A stretch of 10,022 bases of DNA from the NCBI GenBank assembly GCA_031284195.1, contig JAITAI010000199.1, forward strand, positions 1 through 10,022, read 5' to 3'. The DNA is from Treponema sp. (lineage in GTDB: Bacteria; Spirochaetota; Spirochaetia; Treponematales; Breznakiellaceae). The notes under the pieces were generated by a model. The model was not told the DNA's origin. It ran no database searches and was given only the letters and a program-made list of their open reading frames with translations. Position 1 is the stretch's first letter; every line of letters starts with the position of its first letter. The position numbers and the translations under genes are program-made. Positions 6,471 to 10,022 of this stretch are shown here, piece after piece.

Positions 6471-8450
6471 TCAAGTTCGCGCTCTTTCCAGTTCCTCGGC
6501 CTTTACTTCCCATTCCTTGGTTTTACCATCAATGAGCCCGTTCACTGCTGCAAGCTGGGCCTTCACGAGCCGGGTCTTGGTTCCATCCCGGTACACCTCC
6601 GCACTTCCCAATACCCCTTCCAGCCGGGCCTTTTCCCCTTCCAGTTCCTCCAGTGCCTTGAGAATCTCCCCCTCTTGCCGCTCAAGCCGCCGGATGAGGG
6701 TCTGTCGCTGTTTGTCCGCTTCCCGGCGGTCCGCTGCCCTGGGTAGAGCTGCACTGAGCCCTTCTGAGCACCGGGATTCAGGGGTAGTTACCTGCAGGGA
6801 CTGCGGGACCTGCGGAGATGCATCGCTCTCCTCCCTGGCCTCCCGCTCAAGACGGTCCAGGTAATACCCGTAGTTTCCATAGAAAAGCCGGACACCCCGA
6901 GGGGACAGTTCCAAGGTTTTGGTGGACAGAGCCTCCATAAAGGAACGATCATGGGACACAAAGATGATGGTTCCTGTATAGGCCTTCAGGGTATCAAGGA
7001 GTATATCTTTGGAATAGATATCCAGATGATTGGTAGGCTCATCCAGGATGAGGAGGTTCATCGGTTTCAAGAGCATTCGGAGTAGGGCGAGTCTGCTTTT
7101 TTCACCCCCGGAAAGGACTGAAAGGGGTTTGTACACCTCCTCGCCCCGAAACAAAAAGGCCCCGAGCATGTCCCGGACTTTGGGGATCAGCGCAGTAGGG
7201 GCCTCGGTTTCAAGAAATTCCAACACGGTTTCAGAGCCCCCCATGGTTTCCGCTGCATCTTGGGAAAAATACCCCGGCTGAATACCTGCGCCGTACTGGA
7301 GGGTTCCCTGAAAGTTGGGATCCCTGCCAGACAGAATCCTGAGTAACGTGGTTTTCCCCGCGCCATTGCGCCCCACTACCACCAATCGTTCTCCTGATTC
7401 CAGGAGCAGATCCAGTCCTGAAAGGACCTGCCGGGTTCCGTAGCGTTTTCCCACCCCTTTCAAGGTCAAGGCAAGCCGCCCCGCATGAGGCAACGGAGGG
7501 AAGGTGATGCGGATCTTCTTGAGGGATTCGGGAATTACTATCCGTTCCATCTTTTCAAGTCTTTTTATCCGTTCCTGCACCATGGCGGCTTTAGTGGCCT
7601 TGTAACGAAACCGGCGGATCAGGTCCTCTGCTTTGGCGATTTCCTCCTGCTGAGCTTCGTACCGTTTCATAAGGCTTTCCAGGGCTTGTTCCCGGACCTG
7701 CTCATAGGCCGTATAATTTCCCCCATACCGGGTGAGCTTACCTTGGCAGAGTTCATAGACCTCGGTAACCGTACTGTCCAGAAAGTACCGGTCGTGAGAG
7801 ACCAAGAGGTAGCCTCCGGTAAAGGAACGCAACCACGATTCAAGCCAGGATCGGGCTTCAATGTCCAGGTAATTGGTGGGTTCGTCCAGGAGGAGGATGT
7901 CCGGCTTTTCTAAAAGTACCTTGGCCAGAGCAATACGCATCTGCCAGCCCTCGGAAAACTCCCCGGTAGGCCGATCCATATCAGTAGGGAAGAAACCCAG
8001 GCCGGAAAGGACCATAGCCACGGTCTGTTCCCGATGATAATACCCGGAATGGTCTACCTGATCCTGGATCTGGTGGTACTCTTCAAGCAAGAGGCTGGTA
8101 CTCCGGTCATCCTGGGTTGCCCCTTCCAGGAGGCGGCCAATGGCTTCCATCCGGTGGAGCAGCGTAATGATCCCGGTATAGGCAGTTTCCGCTTCCTCCC
8201 GTAGGGTTCTGCCTCGATAAACGATGCCTGATTGGGGAAGATAAGAAACCCTGCTCCCTTTCTGTACTGCCCGGTCCCCTGAATCTCCGGGGATCTGTCC
8301 GGCAATGACTTTCATAAGGGTTGATTTTCCTGACCCATTAACCCCAGCTAGACTTGACCGGGAACCTGCAGCCAGGGAAAGGCTTACCTCGTGCAGGATA
8401 TCCCGATCTCCAAAGGCCAGGGAAACTTTCGTAATCTGCACAAAGGCCAT
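6471..8450 (-). CDS. ABC-F family ribosome-associated ATPase
   Basis: A 659-residue soluble protein with two ABC cassettes and no membrane segments. NBD1 has Walker A GVNGSGKST (36-44), signature FSEGWQMR (165-172), Walker B ILLLDEP (185-191) with NYLD, and H-loop SHD (218-220). A charged helical linker (about 250-310) matches the P-site tRNA-interacting region. NBD2 has GRNGAGKTT (360-368), LSGGE (446-450), LLILDEP (466-472) with NHLD, and SHD. After a low-complexity joint (about 540-575) comes a C-terminal coiled coil (about 577-657), as in Uup and related members. ABC-F proteins bind the ribosomal E site and relieve stalled or antibiotic-blocked translation; which subgroup this is cannot be decided here. 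NBD1 has Glu where LSGG has its first Gly. The ATG is 2 bases after the lipoprotein stop and has no clear Shine-Dalgarno, so translational coupling is likely. Confidence 0.93.
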   Translation of the reverse strand: MAFVQITKVSLAFGDRDILHEVSLSLAAGSRSSLAGVNGSGKSTLMKVIAGQIPGDSGDRAVQKGSRVSYLPQSGIVYRGRTLREEAETAYTGIITLLHRMEAIGRLLEGATQDDRSTSLLLEEYHQIQDQVDHSGYYHREQTVAMVLSGLGFFPTDMDRPTGEFSEGWQMRIALAKVLLEKPDILLLDEPTNYLDIEARSWLESWLRSFTGGYLLVSHDRYFLDSTVTEVYELCQGKLTRYGGNYTAYEQVREQALESLMKRYEAQQEEIAKAEDLIRRFRYKATKAAMVQERIKRLEKMERIVIPESLKKIRITFPPLPHAGRLALTLKGVGKRYGTRQVLSGLDLLLESGERLVVVGRNGAGKTTLLRILSGRDPNFQGTLQYGAGIQPGYFSQDAAETMGGSETVLEFLETEAPTALIPKVRDMLGAFLFRGEEVYKPLSVLSGGEKSRLALLRMLLKPMNLLILDEPTNHLDIYSKDILLDTLKAYTGTIIFVSHDRSFMEALSTKTLELSPRGVRLFYGNYGYYLDRLEREAREESDASPQVPQSLQVTTPESRCSEGLSAALPRAADRREADKQRQTLIRRLERQEGEILKALEELEGEKARLEGVLGSAEVYRDGTKTRLVKAQLAAVNGLIDGKTKEWEVKAEELERART

Positions 8451-8452
8451 AA

Positions 8453-9811
8453 CTAGGACGTAACCTTGAAGAAATAGATAATCATCGGTGAACCTGCCCT
8501 CTGGGTAACTGTTACACCATCCAGATTGCCTTGAGGTACATATTCGATACGGAGCCCTCGGGATTCCAGGGTATACAAGAAATGTACCACCTGCTCAGGA
8601 CCGCTCGGCCCGTCAAGATACAGGGAAAAAGCGCCGTCATACCCAGTTTGGAGATCGGGAGTGAGAAAAAGCCCCATAGACAGGGCGCCCCTTCCTTGGG
8701 CGCTAGGAGGAATCACCCAAGGGATGAGCCGTTCATAGCCGATCCAGGAGAACCTTCCTTCCTCAGAAAAGGAGAGGGTACCGTAATTGTCGCTTCGGAA
8801 CACCGGTCCCAGGGTATAAATATTCCTGAAAAGCCGATCCCGGCGGGCAGTTTCCTGGCGGATAATATCTTCCACATCCGACGGAAGGGCCACGAAAAGC
8901 AGGGTCTGCAGGGCGCTGCCGTTTTCGGTAAACTGAACCTCCAGGGTGGTATCTGAACGGAGGCGCATCTGGAGGGAGGCCCCTTCAAAACGCCAGGAAC
9001 GGTCCCCTTCAGCACGGATGGCAGTATAAAAAAAGGTTTTATCCAGGGTAGGCAAATATATATGGGCGATCCCCTTCTCCTGAACTGGAACAAAGCGCCA
9101 CTGCGGGGACAGTTCTGCCAGGTCTATTTTCTTTAAGGCTATCATGGTTCCATAGAACTCAGGAGACCAGGTTTGAGATAAAACCTTTTCAATATCCGGG
9201 TCCTCTGCTTCTGCGGTTTCGTGAACAATCTGCACGGGACCTCCGGCATGTTCAAAGAGCCGCAGGCGATAGGAGAAACAGTAACCCCGGTTCCCATCTT
9301 CAGTTAAGACCTGATACCACTGGCCCGGAAGGGGATCCCCGGTATTGCTTAGGGCTGGGGTCCCCTCAACCAGGGATAACACCTTGATAAGCTCCCCTTC
9401 CCTGAGCCGGTATACCCGTTTAGCGCTGTTATCTGGAGCCTCTCTGATGGGAAGTCCGTTCTGCAAGGTCTCCCCGTAGATCCGGGCGAACTGAGCAAAC
9501 GCCGCAGCCTGCTTTTCCGCGGCTTCTCTGTTTTTCATAAGCTCTAGTTTAGAAAAGGGAATCTTAACGGAATCCTCTGCCTTGGAGAAGACGCTCCGGT
9601 ATGTTTCGGGGATACCCACCTCCCAAACCTGGTCCAACTTGGATTCCCTATACACTGGCAGCACTGTCCCGGCAGGTATCGGCGGCTCCTCAATGGACCA
9701 TAGTAAAAGTCCCCATCCTAAGACTCGATGGGTACAGGAGCCAAAAAAGACCAGTACTATACCTAGTACCGCGAGGATCCACAGCAGAATTCGACTATTT
9801 CCCTGTATCAT
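8453..9811 (-). CDS. SH3-domain lipoprotein of unknown function
   Basis: A 452-residue secreted protein. Residues 8-25 form a hydrophobic signal segment ending in FFGSC, with Cys26 as the probable lipidation site; this lipobox is loose by E. coli standards but acceptable in spirochaetes. Residues about 42-95 (PIPAGTVLPVYRESK...WEVG) look like a first SH3-like barrel. Residues about 118-187 (NGLPIREAPDNSAKRVYRL, then GQWYQVLTEDGNRGYCFSYRLRLFE) form a clear bacterial SH3 domain. The remainder (about 205-452) is beta-rich and I do not recognise it. Bacterial SH3 domains often bind cell wall peptides, so an envelope-anchored role is plausible but unproven. The gene precedes the ABC-F gene by 2 bases in an apparent operon. 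The ATG at 9811 is supported by the signal peptide; no Shine-Dalgarno is visible. Confidence 0.82.
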   Translation of the reverse strand: MIQGNSRILLWILAVLGIVLVFFGSCTHRVLGWGLLLWSIEEPPIPAGTVLPVYRESKLDQVWEVGIPETYRSVFSKAEDSVKIPFSKLELMKNREAAEKQAAAFAQFARIYGETLQNGLPIREAPDNSAKRVYRLREGELIKVLSLVEGTPALSNTGDPLPGQWYQVLTEDGNRGYCFSYRLRLFEHAGGPVQIVHETAEAEDPDIEKVLSQTWSPEFYGTMIALKKIDLAELSPQWRFVPVQEKGIAHIYLPTLDKTFFYTAIRAEGDRSWRFEGASLQMRLRSDTTLEVQFTENGSALQTLLFVALPSDVEDIIRQETARRDRLFRNIYTLGPVFRSDNYGTLSFSEEGRFSWIGYERLIPWVIPPSAQGRGALSMGLFLTPDLQTGYDGAFSLYLDGPSGPEQVVHFLYTLESRGLRIEYVPQGNLDGVTVTQRAGSPMIIYFFKVTS

Positions 9812-9819
9812 AAGAGAAA

Positions 9820-9825
9820 ATTATA
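9820..9825 (-). promoter_or_regulatory. Consensus -10 box (TATAAT) just upstream of the lipoprotein gene
   Basis: The minus strand reads GGTATAATTTTCTCTT directly before ATG 9811. TATAAT is a perfect -10, and its end is only 8 bases from the start codon. Transcription would therefore begin at or next to the ATG. No good -35 lies at 16-18 bases (the match there is poor). The lack of any Shine-Dalgarno before the ATG agrees with a leaderless or near-leaderless mRNA. Confidence 0.5.
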
Positions 9826-9865
9826 CCGAAATAGAGGCATAAAAACTAGGAGTCAGCCTAGGGGC

Positions 9866-10022
9866 TTAGGGCTTTGCATCTCCTTTCGGTAATAGCAAGC
9901 AATATCGAGGGATTACACCGATTAACCCGGATTTTTCATACCCCAATCCTGCGGCACCGGTGAAATCAGAATTTCCTTCTGTCTCCGAAATCCGCGGGTA
10001 CCTGTTTGGAGGCGATCCGCCA
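9866..10022 (-). other. Unassigned right edge; possible 3' end of a minus-strand gene
   Basis: Several frames are open to the window edge, so coding cannot be settled. On the minus strand one frame runs about 51 codons to a TAA at 9866-9868, with a tail like GYEKSGLIGVIPRYCLLLP. A second runs 32 codons to a TAA at 9922-9924, containing RRQKEILISPVPQDWGM. A plus-strand frame is also open from about 9870 but has no start codon. None resembles a family I know. If a minus-strand gene ends here, it lies 54-110 bases upstream of the lipoprotein gene. Confidence 0.25.

Noticed and set aside
7485..7913. 142-residue plus-strand frame opposite the ABC-F gene
   Set aside because: It is antisense to a gene with complete, well-ordered ABC motifs and has no recognisable domain.
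8531..8956. 141-residue plus-strand frame opposite the lipoprotein gene
   Set aside because: Antisense shadow of a coherent signal-peptide-bearing protein; no family features.

Overview
The window is about 10 kb of bacterial DNA with moderate G+C. The host looks like a spirochaete of the Treponema type. That guess rests on a loose (FGSC) lipobox on an SH3-domain lipoprotein paired with an ABC-F gene, and on general gene style; it is weak evidence without a database search.

Left half (1-5211, + strand): a defence operon. It opens with the last ~33 codons of a protein whose tail resembles the C-termini of site-specific DNA methyltransferases, followed by a solo HicB-like protein (127-336). After a 106-base gap holding a short direct repeat come three overlapping genes: an ABC-type AAA ATPase (443-1507), a DUF4435/TOPRIM-like protein (from about 1497 to 2378), and a 948-residue restriction enzyme with SF2 helicase motifs and a C-terminal PD-(D/E)XK nuclease (2365-5211). 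The ATPase plus DUF4435 pair has the architecture of AriA/AriB, the PARIS anti-phage system, which senses phage anti-restriction proteins. Here it sits inside a restriction-modification operon, between the apparent modification end and the restriction gene, and is joined to the latter by overlapping reading frames. The most economical reading is a layered defence: restriction first, and a PARIS-like abortive response if a phage disables restriction. The two central genes look more AT-rich than the restriction gene, as if they had entered as a cassette.

Middle (5212-6420): a 201-base AT-rich intergenic stretch with small inverted repeats, then a lone Wzz-type chain-length/polysaccharide co-polymerase gene on the + strand.

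Right half (6471-9811, - strand): an SH3-domain lipoprotein gene and, two bases after its stop, an ABC-F ATPase gene. They read as a two-gene operon converging on the Wzz gene. A TATAAT box lies so close to the lipoprotein ATG that its mRNA may be leaderless. The last ~155 bases are open in several frames and could not be assigned.
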